This document shows, piece by piece, positions 16,147-24,844 of a DNA stretch of 64,000 nucleotides. Where the stretch lies: assembly GCA_030531205.1 (NCBI GenBank), contig JAUNOC010000001.1:1-64000 (forward strand), written 5' to 3'. Position 1 is the first letter of the stretch, and the number at the start of each line of letters is the position of its first letter. A program made the translations under genes and the position numbers. Origin of the DNA: Phascolarctobacterium sp. (GTDB lineage: Bacteria; Bacillota; Negativicutes; Acidaminococcales; Acidaminococcaceae). Under the pieces are notes generated by a model. It was not told where the DNA came from. It saw only the letters and a list, made by a program, of their open reading frames with translations, and ran no database searches.

Positions 16147-17871
16147 TCATTTCTCCTTTATCGTCCCCCCAAAAGCTGCCAACGCCTTTTGTACCGCATC
16201 ATCAGATGCTTTTGATTGCTCTGTCTGAGGTACGCTTGGCTCTGCTACTTGTGACTGTTTCAACTCCGTAGGTGGAGAAGCGGGAACCTTCCCGTTAAAC
16301 TCTTTAACAAATTTACATTTTACTTTGACCCGTTGCATGGTCAAAATGGTTTCTTCCAAAATTTTACGATAATCATCTTTGTCCAAACGGTCGCAAATAA
16401 ATTGGTTGCCCGGCACCAAGACAATGAGTTCATCACCATTCAAGGCAACACCCTTACCGTTTCTGGCACAACTGCTGACAGATTTTTTCCCGTCCTGCTG
16501 GCCTAAATAATCTACTGCTTCCTGCCAATAGCGTGCAGCATCCACAGCGTTGTCCGCCGCCACTTGTGCCGCAGTTTTTTCCACCGGCACAAAGGTAACT
16601 TCTTCTTGTGCCGCCACCGGTCTTGGTGTAAGGTTGGGCTTTGCAGGAATCGGTTTAGGTTTTTCCGCCGGCTTGACTACGGGTCTTGCCGCCGCAGCAG
16701 GTTTTGCAGGGTGAGGCATTATTCTTGGAGCAGGAATTTCTGCCTCCGTAGGCGGCAAAGCATCATCCTCATCTTGAACCAGTGCTGCCACTTTTTGTTT
16801 GGCACATAAATGCAAAATTGCCAGTTCCAAAAATATTCTGGGACGCAAACTCTGTTTGATATTTGCCAAACTCAAAGCAATATATTCTGTCGCCAACATA
16901 ATTCGCTCATTATCAAAATACTGAGCATTATCAGCCAAATGCTCTTTTTCGTCAACTAAATAAATTTCTTCGTAATCAGGAATAGTTTGAAATAACATCA
17001 AGGCACGGAGATATTCCGCCAGTTCAGTCAAAATTCGGTTGACTTCCTTGCCCTGCATCAAAAGAGTATGGCACAATTCCATTGCTTTGGCACCATCTTT
17101 TTTGCCAATAGCCGTCACCAATTCCCGCAGGGCTTCCCTGCCAACAATACCCAAAGTGTCTTTCACAGAATCCACCGTCACACGGGGGCTCATAACAGCA
17201 CACTGGTCAAGCAAACTTAAAGCATCACGCATTCCACCTTCCGCCTGAATGGCAATCAGCCGCATGGCCTCCTCGTCCGCCACAATATCACTTTTCTTCG
17301 CCACATCCACCAAATGTTTGGTGATTTCCTCCACCGTGACCCGATGAAAATCAAAACGCTGGCAACGGGAATGGATGGTTGGTAAAACCTTTTGCGGGTC
17401 GGTGGTTGCCAAAATGAATACCACATTTTCCGGCGGTTCTTCCAATGTCTTCAAAAGGGCATTGGATGCTTCCGGAGTCAGCATGTGAACCTCGTCAATG
17501 ATATAAACTTTATATCTTCCGTCAACCGGAGCAAAGGCAATCTTGTCTCGCAATTCTTTAATACTGTCAATGCCACGATTGGAAGCGGCATCAATCTCCA
17601 ACACATCCATACTGGTACCGTCCGCAATGCTCTGACAGTTATGACATTCACCACACGGCGTAGCAGTAGGCCCCTTATCACAGTTCAATGCTTTTGCCAA
17701 AATTCTTGCCGTACTGGTCTTGCCCGTACCACGAGGGCCGGCAAACAAATAGGCATGGGCAATATGCCCACCCGTTAAAGCATTCACCAAGGTTTGTTTA
17801 ATTGTATCCTGACCGACCAAAGCATCAAAATTACTGGGACGCCACCGCCGGTACAACGCAACATAGGCCAT
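16147..17871 (-). CDS. dnaX: DNA polymerase III subunits gamma and tau
   Basis: 574 residues. AAA+ clamp-loader ATPase with Walker A GPRGTGKTS (about 45-53), a zinc-binding cysteine set (CGECHNC), DEVH box (IIDEVHML) and sensor 1/SRC motif (IHSRCQRFDF). After about residue 370 comes a Pro/Ala/Lys-rich linker and a tau-like tail. It loads the beta clamp on the replication fork. It starts the cluster that continues with tpsB, ybaB, recR and bofA. Confidence 0.97.
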   Translation of the reverse strand: MAYVALYRRWRPSNFDALVGQDTIKQTLVNALTGGHIAHAYLFAGPRGTGKTSTARILAKALNCDKGPTATPCGECHNCQSIADGTSMDVLEIDAASNRGIDSIKELRDKIAFAPVDGRYKVYIIDEVHMLTPEASNALLKTLEEPPENVVFILATTDPQKVLPTIHSRCQRFDFHRVTVEEITKHLVDVAKKSDIVADEEAMRLIAIQAEGGMRDALSLLDQCAVMSPRVTVDSVKDTLGIVGREALRELVTAIGKKDGAKAMELCHTLLMQGKEVNRILTELAEYLRALMLFQTIPDYEEIYLVDEKEHLADNAQYFDNERIMLATEYIALSLANIKQSLRPRIFLELAILHLCAKQKVAALVQDEDDALPPTEAEIPAPRIMPHPAKPAAAARPVVKPAEKPKPIPAKPNLTPRPVAAQEEVTFVPVEKTAAQVAADNAVDAARYWQEAVDYLGQQDGKKSVSSCARNGKGVALNGDELIVLVPGNQFICDRLDKDDYRKILEETILTMQRVKVKCKFVKEFNGKVPASPPTELKQSQVAEPSVPQTEQSKASDDAVQKALAAFGGTIKEK

Positions 17872-17926
17872 AAGTTCTTACCTCGTTATTTAGTGATAAT
17901 ATGTTAAAAATTGAATTGCAAGAAAA

Positions 17927-19051
17927 TTATATCTTTACCAACTCGTATTGTCTTGTACCCAAACCAATCTTTTCCGCATGAGCAAGACAACTTTTCCATT
18001 CCGAATTGGGCCCTACAATATGAAAATGGTCATGCTCCTCTTTCGCCTTGGGATTTTTGGCATATTCCTCACTTAAAGCACTACCGGGCAAAGCGGGAGC
18101 AGCATTCACCAAATCTGCACAGGCCTGATCAAGTGCCACCGGGTCAAAACTTGCCAACATACCAATATCATTTACGAAAGGAACATCATTCTCCGCATGG
18201 CAATCACAGCAGGGAGAAACATCCATAATCATACTGATATGGAAGCAGGGCCTGTCCTGACAAATGGCTTGGGCATATTCCGCAATCTTTTTGTTAAGAT
18301 TTTCCAAACTGGCATCAAACATAGGTTCAATGGCATCCATAGGACAATTGGCAAGACACCTACCACAGCCCACACATTTATTGATATCAATACTTGCTTT
18401 GCCATTGGTAACAGAGGGTGCTCCATGAGCACAGATCGCCACACATTTGCCGCAGCCCACACAACGTTTTTGATTGACGCTAGGTTTGCCGTCATTATGT
18501 TGTTCCATCTTACCGGCACGACTGCCGCCGCCCATGCCAATATTTTTCAACGCACCACCGAAACCTGCCATTTCGTGACCTTTGAAATGGCTTAAAGAAA
18601 TGACAACATCCGCCTCCATCAGTGCCTTACCGATTTTCGCTTCCTTCACCACTTCCCCATTCTTCACCGGCACATATTCCTCGTCCGCACCTTTGATGCC
18701 ATCCGCAATCACCACATGGCAATCACAAGTCAAAGGGTTAAACCCATTTTCATAAGCACTCTGAATATGGTCAAGACCGTTCTTACGCCCACCAATGTAA
18801 AGAGTGTTGCAATCCGTCAAGAATGGCTTGCCACCTAATTCTTTCACTACATCCACCACTGCTCTAGCAAAATTAGGACGGATAAACGAAGTATTACCCG
18901 GCTCACCAAAGTGCATTTTTATCGCCACAAACTTGTTTTGAAAATCAATCTTTTCAATGCCTGCTTTTTTTATTAAGTTTTTCAATTTTTGAGGCATACT
19001 GGGTCCGCCATAAGGGGTACGGAAATCTGTAAAATAAACCTTACTCGCCAT
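17927..19051 (-). CDS. DUF362 domain protein with two [4Fe-4S] ferredoxin motifs
   Basis: 374 residues. The N-terminal DUF362 domain (about 1-185; FRTPYGG and GEPGNTSFIRP segments) is followed by a two-cluster ferredoxin (CVGCGKCVAIC and CVGCGRCLANC, about 195-240) and a C-terminal part with a CCDCH motif. These proteins are common in anaerobes; no reaction is established. It precedes FprA on the same strand and may supply electrons in the redox cluster that follows. Confidence 0.88.
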   Translation of the reverse strand: MASKVYFTDFRTPYGGPSMPQKLKNLIKKAGIEKIDFQNKFVAIKMHFGEPGNTSFIRPNFARAVVDVVKELGGKPFLTDCNTLYIGGRKNGLDHIQSAYENGFNPLTCDCHVVIADGIKGADEEYVPVKNGEVVKEAKIGKALMEADVVISLSHFKGHEMAGFGGALKNIGMGGGSRAGKMEQHNDGKPSVNQKRCVGCGKCVAICAHGAPSVTNGKASIDINKCVGCGRCLANCPMDAIEPMFDASLENLNKKIAEYAQAICQDRPCFHISMIMDVSPCCDCHAENDVPFVNDIGMLASFDPVALDQACADLVNAAPALPGSALSEEYAKNPKAKEEHDHFHIVGPNSEWKSCLAHAEKIGLGTRQYELVKI

Positions 19052-19094
19052 AATTCCTCCTTAACTCGTGTAAAAACTAAACCGTACGAAAATA

Positions 19095-20249
19095 TTATTT
19101 CAACTTCTGTGCCAAATCCTTTAGTTCCTGTTTGTTTTCTTCGGACATAGCACTTCTGATAGTAACCGTGTCCAAATATTCCATATCCTTGCAGGGAGCC
19201 AGCCCTGCCTTAATAACTTTTGCAGCATTGGGAGCCCAAGAACCGTTTTCCACAATGGCAATTCTCTTCTTCTGCAAATTATGCAAAGCAAAACTGCCAA
19301 CCAGTCCGCTCATGAAAGGGGATGCATCCATATTATAAGTCATACTGCACAACACAATATTTTTGAACCTGAAAGCATCGCCCAAAGCATAGGTAACATC
19401 AGAACGCATTAAGTTATAAACTGCCACATTCTTGACCCCTGCCTTCTTACATTCCTCTGCCAGAAAAAGTGCCGCCTCCTCCGTCCTGCCATAAACGGAA
19501 GCATAGTAAATTGCTACGCCCTCTTCCTCCGGCTCATAGGTTGACCATTTGTCATAATAACCTATGTATTTCCCTAAATTCTCTGTCAAAGGCCAGCCAT
19601 GCAAAGGTGCAATTTTTTGAATATCAAGAGCAGCCGCTTTTTTCAAAACATTTTGCACTTGGGGGCCGTATTTCCCCACAATGCCAGTGTAATAACGCCT
19701 TGCCTCTGTTACCCAATCATCCTTATGGTCGCTGGCACCGAATTTGCCGAAACCATCCGCACTGAATAATACCTTGTCCGTGCTGTCATAGGTCATTAAA
19801 ACCTCCGGCCAATGTACCATGGGAGCAGTAACAAAATGCAGTTTATGTTTTCCTAAATCCAACACATCACCTTCCGTCACCACCTGACGGCGGTCAGCAA
19901 AGTCCACCCCGAAAAAGTTTTTCATCATGGTGAAGGCCTGATTGCTGGATACAATTACCGCCTTAGGAAACCGGTCCATAAAAGTGGTGATATGCTGGCT
20001 GTGGTCCGGCTCCATGTGCTGCACTACCAAATAATCAGGGGTGCGGCCTGCCAATGCCTCATCCATCTGTTTCAGCCAGTCCTCACCCACCTTGGCATCC
20101 ACCGTGTCCATAACAGCAATTTTTTCATCCATTACCACATAGGAATTATAGGCCATACCGATTTTTTGTACGGGATAAATTCCTTCAAAAATATCAATAT
20201 TATGGTCATTACAACCTAACCAGTAAATGTCCTGTGTTAATTTTTCCAT
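19095..20249 (-). CDS. FprA-type flavodiiron protein (O2 or NO reductase)
   Basis: 384 residues from the ATG at 20249 (AAGGAG 8 nt upstream). Metallo-beta-lactamase-like diiron domain (about 1-245) with the HxExD ligands (QHMEPDHSQH), then a flavodoxin domain (IYYASVYGRTEEAA, about 250-384). Cytoplasmic flavodiiron proteins reduce O2 or NO using rubredoxin, which is encoded just upstream together with a flavin reductase-rubredoxin fusion. This is a standard oxygen defence module of strict anaerobes. Confidence 0.95.
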   Translation of the reverse strand: MEKLTQDIYWLGCNDHNIDIFEGIYPVQKIGMAYNSYVVMDEKIAVMDTVDAKVGEDWLKQMDEALAGRTPDYLVVQHMEPDHSQHITTFMDRFPKAVIVSSNQAFTMMKNFFGVDFADRRQVVTEGDVLDLGKHKLHFVTAPMVHWPEVLMTYDSTDKVLFSADGFGKFGASDHKDDWVTEARRYYTGIVGKYGPQVQNVLKKAAALDIQKIAPLHGWPLTENLGKYIGYYDKWSTYEPEEEGVAIYYASVYGRTEEAALFLAEECKKAGVKNVAVYNLMRSDVTYALGDAFRFKNIVLCSMTYNMDASPFMSGLVGSFALHNLQKKRIAIVENGSWAPNAAKVIKAGLAPCKDMEYLDTVTIRSAMSEENKQELKDLAQKLK

Positions 20250-20260
20250 ATCCAAACTCC

Positions 20261-20422
20261 TTATTTTACTTCGGAAAAATCCTTTTTGCTTACACCGCAC
20301 AAGGGGCAAACCCAATTCTCAGGAATATCCTCAAAGGCAGTGCCGGGGGCAATACCACTGTCCGGGTCACCCTTCTCCGGGTCATACACATAACCACACA
20401 CATTACAAACATACTTTTTCAT
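20261..20422 (-). CDS. Rubredoxin
   Basis: 53 residues: two CxxCG-type knuckles (CNVCG, CPLCG) binding one iron, and the typical [16 protein letters not shown] stretch. The start is the ATG at 20422, because the AGGAGG lies inside a longer in-frame reading. Predicted electron donor to the FprA protein encoded 11 bp downstream. Confidence 0.97.
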   Translation of the reverse strand: MKKYVCNVCGYVYDPEKGDPDSGIAPGTAFEDIPENWVCPLCGVSKKDFSEVK

Positions 20423-20451
20423 TTTTTCATCCTCCTCGTTCAAACTTGATT

Positions 20452-21120
20452 TTATACTCTTCTGAAATGTTTTTTACCCTTGTGACACACAGGGCAGACC
20501 CAGTTATCGGGAATATCTTCAAATGCAGTACCCGGCGCAATGCCGCCGTCCGGGTCACCCTTGGCCGGGTCATACACATAACCGCACACATCACAAACAT
20601 ATTTCGGTTTTCCCGTGTCCGCCACCGGTGCCGCTTCCTGCTTAACCATCTTAACATTCAGTTCCCGCTGATAATCAGAATACAACTCCGCATCCCTATT
20701 TGAGAACATATCCGTAGCCACCACATCGCCAATAAACATTACATGGGTGCCCAAATCCACCGCCCCTGCAACTTTGCAACTGAGCATACCGCAGGTCTGC
20801 CATTTGATATAAGGGCACCCATTAACATCCAGCGCATAATCAATCCCGGCAAACTTGTCAGCATTCCGTCCGCTCTGATACCCAAAACGGGCAATGGTAT
20901 CCTTCTCCACGCTTCTGTCAAAAACGGACAGGGCAAAAACTCCTGCCTTGCCAATCATTTCATTGGTAAGATTGCTTTTCATCACCGCCACAGCCACCCG
21001 TTTCGGGTCATGAGTAACCTGCATACAGGTATCAATTATACAGCCATTAAGTTTTCCCCCATCATGTGTGGACAGAAGGTACACCCCGTTGGCCATTTTG
21101 TCAAAAATCGTATTTTCCAT
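20452..21120 (-). CDS. Flavin reductase-rubredoxin fusion (Hrb-like)
   Basis: 222 residues from the ATG at 21120 (an earlier in-frame ATG contains the Shine-Dalgarno AGGAG). The N-terminal 160 residues are an FMN-binding flavin-reductase fold; a linker leads into a complete rubredoxin ([10 protein letters not shown]... CPVCH, about 172-222). The second knuckle ends in His instead of Gly. In Moorella the similar Hrb passes NAD(P)H electrons to FprA. The gene order thioredoxin-Hrb-rubredoxin-FprA makes this an operon. Confidence 0.92.
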   Translation of the reverse strand: MENTIFDKMANGVYLLSTHDGGKLNGCIIDTCMQVTHDPKRVAVAVMKSNLTNEMIGKAGVFALSVFDRSVEKDTIARFGYQSGRNADKFAGIDYALDVNGCPYIKWQTCGMLSCKVAGAVDLGTHVMFIGDVVATDMFSNRDAELYSDYQRELNVKMVKQEAAPVADTGKPKYVCDVCGYVYDPAKGDPDGGIAPGTAFEDIPDNWVCPVCHKGKKHFRRV

Positions 21121-21121
21121 T

Positions 21122-21436
21122 TTATTTCTCCTCAAACAAAGCTAAGAGTTGTTTCTTGCTGCAAAGCCCCTTAGTAGCATTCACCGGCTCACCGTTCTTG
21201 AAAGCAATCAATGTGGGAACAACCTGAATTCTGTATTCATCCGCCAATTCCGGGCATTGGTCAATATCACATTTTGCCACCACAATTTTACCTAAATTTT
21301 CTTTGGCAAACTCTGCCACTGTGGGAGCCAGCATTTTGCAAGGGCCGCACCAGGTAGCAAAAAAATCCACCAGCACCGGCAACTTGGACTCCAACACTTC
21401 TTTCTTAAAATTTTCTTTGGTAATTACAACTTCCAT
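21122..21436 (-). CDS. Thioredoxin
   Basis: About 104 residues with active site WCGPC (residues 29-33) and the cis-proline VVPT. The start at 21436 has AGGAGG at 7-nt spacing. In frame upstream, a GTG at 21538 would add 34 residues that look like a signal peptide (KIILAAVVFALMPLTGMA). Either there are two forms, or a relic. It reduces disulphides and perhaps peroxidases; the next gene upstream encodes a mini FTR-like protein that may be its reductase partner. The flavin-reductase ATG begins 1 nt after the thioredoxin stop. Confidence 0.92.
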   Translation of the reverse strand: MEVVITKENFKKEVLESKLPVLVDFFATWCGPCKMLAPTVAEFAKENLGKIVVAKCDIDQCPELADEYRIQVVPTLIAFKNGEPVNATKGLCSKKQLLALFEEK

Positions 21437-21569
21437 CTTCATTCCTCCTCCATATTCCATAACATTTATATCTTTAGCCATCCCTGTCAGTGGCATCAGC
21501 GCAAACACCACTGCCGCCAAAATGATTTTACTTTTCACGCTGTTCTACCTTCATTTCTCAATTCTAATT

Positions 21570-21905
21570 GCTATCGTACTTTTCCCCACACCCCTGCCCC
21601 TCTCCCCAGGAAGAGGGTTATTTTCGCATTATGCCGACTGCATTTTTCCCGCCCAGGCGTGGGCGGGGTGGATTGCCTAAAGGAACATAGAAAGGCAAGA
21701 CGGGGTGGGTCGCTCTCTCCAGTTAAACAACTAAACTGAAAACCTCTTGCTAACTAATGCTATAATCACAGGAACATTTTACCCAAATTTATAACTTCTA
21801 ACTTACAACTTCTAACTACAAGTGTGCGACCCCACCACCAGCCACCGAAAAACTGTCGCTGGTCCCCCGCCCCACGCCTGGGGCGGAAAAAAGTCAGCTT
21901 AAGCT
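21570..21905. repeat. Mosaic intergenic repeat region
   Basis: Contains a G/C-rich module (21581-21632) repeated in inverted orientation at 24183-24236; a hairpin TTGCCT/AGGCAA with a conserved 14-nt loop (21673-21698); an inverted core repeat (21763-21783); a heptamer array TAACTTC-TAACTTA-CAACTTC (about 21784-21820); and two further stems, ACCAGC/GCTGGT and CGCCCCA/TGGGGCG. No gene is seen. Confidence 0.7.
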
Positions 21906-21910
21906 GATTC

Positions 21911-22108
21911 CTATTTTTCTTTATAATACAACAAACAATGACAAAACCCCTCATAGTCCGGGTCAGCACACTGGTCACGAAATTCCTTACACATACATTT
22001 AGTATCTTCCGTCCGCTCCCTGCGGCAGGGGCAGTATCCCCCTGTCTGTTTCAGGCCTTCTTTAATAGTAGCAACAACACTTTCATCAGGATTAAGTTTA
22101 ATTTTCAT
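21911..22108 (-). CDS. Minimal ferredoxin:thioredoxin reductase-like [4Fe-4S] protein
   Basis: 65 residues with CPC (26-28), CMC (38-40), C47 and CHC (56-58). The paired-cysteine pattern and the GFCHCLLYYKE ending are those of the FTR catalytic subunit, whose cluster reduces thioredoxin. It is much shorter than the usual ~110 residues and the spacing between motifs differs. It lies upstream of, and in the same direction as, the thioredoxin gene, with a repeat region between. GGAGGGGTGTATT precedes the ATG. No variable FTR subunit is visible. Confidence 0.85.
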   Translation of the reverse strand: MKIKLNPDESVVATIKEGLKQTGGYCPCRRERTEDTKCMCKEFRDQCADPDYEGFCHCLLYYKEK

Positions 22109-22154
22109 AATACACCCCTCCGAATGATATTATATCATAAATCAAAAATTAGTG

Positions 22155-22210
22155 TTGAAAAAGAATTTAATATATTGTATATTATTGGTGACGGGAACAC
22201 CCGTCGCCAA
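22155..22210 (+). promoter_or_regulatory. Promoter and 5'-terminal hairpin of the SLH porin mRNA
   Basis: TTGAAA (22155-22160), a 17-bp spacer and TATATT (22178-22183). The predicted start falls in a strong hairpin, TTGGTGACGGG-AACA-CCCGTCGCCAA (22185-22210), which would cap the 5' end of the leader, as for long-lived outer-membrane protein mRNAs. Confidence 0.6.
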
Positions 22211-22254
22211 TAAATTCTACCGCTCAAGCGGAGGATATTATTAAGGAGGATGCG

Positions 22255-23556
22255 ATGAAAAAATCACTATTGTTTGCTATGACAATGGCTATGGGGCTTT
22301 CCGCCACCGCCTATGCTGCCAATCCTTTTACGGATGTACCGGCAGGACATTGGGCTTATGATTCCATTGCCAAATTAGCAAGCGCAGGTATTGTGGACGG
22401 CTATGGCTCCACCTTCGGCGGCGACAAACTCATGACCCGCTACGAAATGGCACAAATCACTGCCAAAGCTATGGCAAAAGGTGCAAATTGCGACAAATTA
22501 GCTGCGGAATTTGCCGATGAACTGGACAGTTTGGGTGTCCGTGTTTCCAAGTTGGAAAAGAAACTTGATAATGTAAAAATCACAGGTAACATCCGTTACA
22601 GTTACCGTGACACTAGCGGTAAGTATTTGAATCCCACCAACCGTGGCAAACGGCACACCGAACATGCCAAAGGGTATAACCGGCTCCGTTCCCGTTTCTG
22701 GCTGAACGGTAAAATTAATGAAAACTGGCAATATACCGGCATGCTGGAGCAGAACCGTTATATGGATACCAACTGCAAAACTGCTGATGACATTAAACTC
22801 ATGAGAGCATGGCTGAACGGCCGTATCGGCGGTGTAAAAGTTGAAGCAGGCCGTTGCTACTTTTTGCAAATGAGCATGATTGATGGCGAGGGTGACGGCG
22901 TTAAAGCATCTTATAATTTTAATGGTTTGAATTTAATGGGCTGGGCAATGAAGAGTCAGGCCGTGCTCCATCACGGTTCCAATATCAAAAACAGTCCCAC
23001 TGCAACTAACACCAATGACCCCTGCTCCGATAATGACCGGCTCTATATGGTGAAAGCCGAAAAGAGTTTCGGCAAATTGGACAGCTATTTGGCTTATTGG
23101 AAAGCGGACTGCCTGATGGATACAGAGATTTGGGATGTATGCCTGTCCTACCCCATTGCTAAAAACTGGAAATTAACAGGTGAATATTTCCATGGCAAGA
23201 GCGACTTGACCACTGGCAAGAGCAGCAATAAAAACGGCTATGAAGCCAAACTGCAGTATGGCCAGGCCAAGGCCTCCGTACCCGGCTCCTGGAGCGTACA
23301 CACTGTTTATAGTGACAGACCCTATTCCACCATGATGAGCCAATCCACTTTTGCCGGCTATGCGGTTGAACCCATGACCAAGGATGACGGTTGGGTTTCC
23401 GGAGACGGTGACGGATTCAAAGGTTGGGAAGTAGGTGCCAACTATGTATTTGCCAAGAACATTACCGGCGGTATCAAATATTTTGATTACCAAACCCGCA
23501 AACATTCTGACGGTCACGCCAGAACAATTTGGAGCGAAGTAGTGTTTATTTTCTAA
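22255..23556 (+). CDS. SLH-domain outer-membrane porin (OmpM type)
   Basis: 433 residues. Signal peptide (MKKSLLFAMTMAMGLSATAYA), one SLH domain (NPFTDVPAGHWAYD... about 22-75) that binds polyaminated peptidoglycan in Negativicutes, a short coiled coil (about 80-105) and a beta-barrel ending in IF. It connects the outer membrane to the cell wall and acts as general porin. It is monocistronic: own promoter, GGAGGATGCG-type ribosome-binding site and terminator. This gene is the strongest pointer to Negativicutes. Confidence 0.95.
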   Translation: MKKSLLFAMTMAMGLSATAYAANPFTDVPAGHWAYDSIAKLASAGIVDGYGSTFGGDKLMTRYEMAQITAKAMAKGANCDKLAAEFADELDSLGVRVSKLEKKLDNVKITGNIRYSYRDTSGKYLNPTNRGKRHTEHAKGYNRLRSRFWLNGKINENWQYTGMLEQNRYMDTNCKTADDIKLMRAWLNGRIGGVKVEAGRCYFLQMSMIDGEGDGVKASYNFNGLNLMGWAMKSQAVLHHGSNIKNSPTATNTNDPCSDNDRLYMVKAEKSFGKLDSYLAYWKADCLMDTEIWDVCLSYPIAKNWKLTGEYFHGKSDLTTGKSSNKNGYEAKLQYGQAKASVPGSWSVHTVYSDRPYSTMMSQSTFAGYAVEPMTKDDGWVSGDGDGFKGWEVGANYVFAKNITGGIKYFDYQTRKHSDGHARTIWSEVVFIF

Positions 23557-23569
23557 TGCTGAATATAAA

Positions 23570-23602
23570 ACCCCTCCGTTGCAACGCAACGGAGGGGTTT
23601 TT
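23570..23602 (+). terminator. Terminator of the SLH porin gene
   Basis: ACCCCTCCGTTGC-AAC-GCAACGGAGGGGT, a 13-bp stem followed by TTTT. Confidence 0.92.
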
Positions 23603-23620
23603 ATTTGTTGAAACAAGTTT

Positions 23621-24094
23621 TTATAATCCTCTAATCCAGTTCTCCACATCCTGTTTGGAACTGGTGTAGCTGAACTGCTTGCCCTTGCCCCAGTTCAAGT
23701 TGGGGAATGTTTTACGCAAATCTTCTTCACTCTTGGCAACCGGCGAACCGCCACTGGTACAGAAGGGAACTATCTGCTTGTTTTGGAAATTCAATTTTCC
23801 CAAAAGAGTGTATATAATCCTGGGCGGTAACATAAACCAAATTGGATAACCAATTACCACCGTATCGTATTTTGCCAAATTAATATCCTTATTTACAAAC
23901 TCAGGACGGCATTTGGCATCAGCCGCTTCCACGCTTACTCTGGCACGAGGATTGGCAGCCAACAGGTCACCTTCGGTATAAGGTTGTACTGCCTCCAAAG
24001 GCCACACATCTACGCCCTCCACGGACTGCATATATTCGGCAATCCTTTTCGTCACCCCGCCACAGGAAAAATAAATTACTAAAACTTTCTTCAT
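23621..24094 (-). CDS. Flavodoxin
   Basis: 157 residues. The FMN phosphate loop (YFSCGGVTKRIAE) lies at residues 8-20, with later FMN-contact loops GYPIWFMLPP and CTSGGSPVAKS. It carries electrons in place of ferredoxin. It is convergent with the porin gene and transcribed alone. Confidence 0.92.
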   Translation of the reverse strand: MKKVLVIYFSCGGVTKRIAEYMQSVEGVDVWPLEAVQPYTEGDLLAANPRARVSVEAADAKCRPEFVNKDINLAKYDTVVIGYPIWFMLPPRIIYTLLGKLNFQNKQIVPFCTSGGSPVAKSEEDLRKTFPNLNWGKGKQFSYTSSKQDVENWIRGL

Positions 24095-24182
24095 TGCAAC
24101 TTTACCTCTCTAACGTGATTACTTTATATATATTTTACAGCAAAATGCGGAAAAACTCAATTAAGAATTAAGGGGAAAGAAA

Positions 24183-24236
24183 ATAATGCGAAAACAACCC
24201 TCTCCTTGGGGAGAGGGGCAGGGGGTGTGGGGAAAC
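24183..24236. repeat. Inverted copy of the G/C-rich repeat at 21581-21632
   Basis: Contains CCTCTCC-TTGG-GGAGAGG followed by GGGGTGTGGGGAAAC. The reverse complement matches 21581-21632 with a few changes. The two copies flank the FTR-like, porin and flavodoxin genes. Confidence 0.75.
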
Positions 24237-24276
24237 TTTGTACTACTGCAAACTTAATCACAAATCGCCCAAAATT

Positions 24277-24313
24277 AAAAGCAGGAAAATTATCTAATTT
24301 CCCTGCTTTTTTT
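24277..24313. terminator. Bidirectional terminator
   Basis: AAAAGCAGG and CCTGCTTTT enclose an AT-rich inner stem, with T tracts on both strands. It serves the minus-strand gene ending at 24389. Confidence 0.7.
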
Positions 24314-24388
24314 GATGGAAAATTACATAATTTTCCACATTAAAGATTTACACCAACCTTCAGAACCAATTATCACTACTCTAAGTAA

Positions 24389-24808
24389 TTACTCGACAAA
24401 TTTTGAATGCCAAATATAAACCACTCTTTGCCCATCGTCTAAAACAGAAAATTTAGCAATTCCTTGAGCTGTGAACCCTTCACCATTACCCAATTCTTTA
24501 GCTGTTTTATATTCACTTTTATCAGAAAAAGAAACAACAACTGCCCAATCATGATTTTTACCAAATTTTCTACCAGCAAATAGCATCAAATATCCCTGTG
24601 GATTATATCCAACACCGTGAGCAAGTCCGGAAATCCTGACTTTTTTACCATCATATATTTCCTTACATTTTGCATCAGGTAAAGTGCTAATATCGTCAAT
24701 TATTGACCCGTCGGTACATGTCATATCTGGCATAGACCCGATGAAATAACATAAACCAAATATAACAATTATAATCCCTAAAATAGTTGTTATACACCCC
24801 TTTTTCAT
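24389..24808 (-). CDS. Hypothetical membrane-anchored protein
   Basis: 139 residues. One N-terminal membrane helix (KGCITTILGIIIVIFGLCYFI is the hydrophobic part), then a soluble domain of mostly beta strands (KKVRISGLAHGVG, GYLMLFAGRK, FTAQGIAKF), resembling a small OB-like barrel. I do not recognise a family. AAAGGAAAATAAG precedes the ATG. Its lower GC content and position next to the CoiA/antitoxin pair suggest an accessory patch. Confidence 0.7.
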   Translation of the reverse strand: MKKGCITTILGIIIVIFGLCYFIGSMPDMTCTDGSIIDDISTLPDAKCKEIYDGKKVRISGLAHGVGYNPQGYLMLFAGRKFGKNHDWAVVVSFSDKSEYKTAKELGNGEGFTAQGIAKFSVLDDGQRVVYIWHSKFVE

Positions 24809-24844
24809 AATACTTATTTTCCTTTCTGATTTTTACAATCTTCT

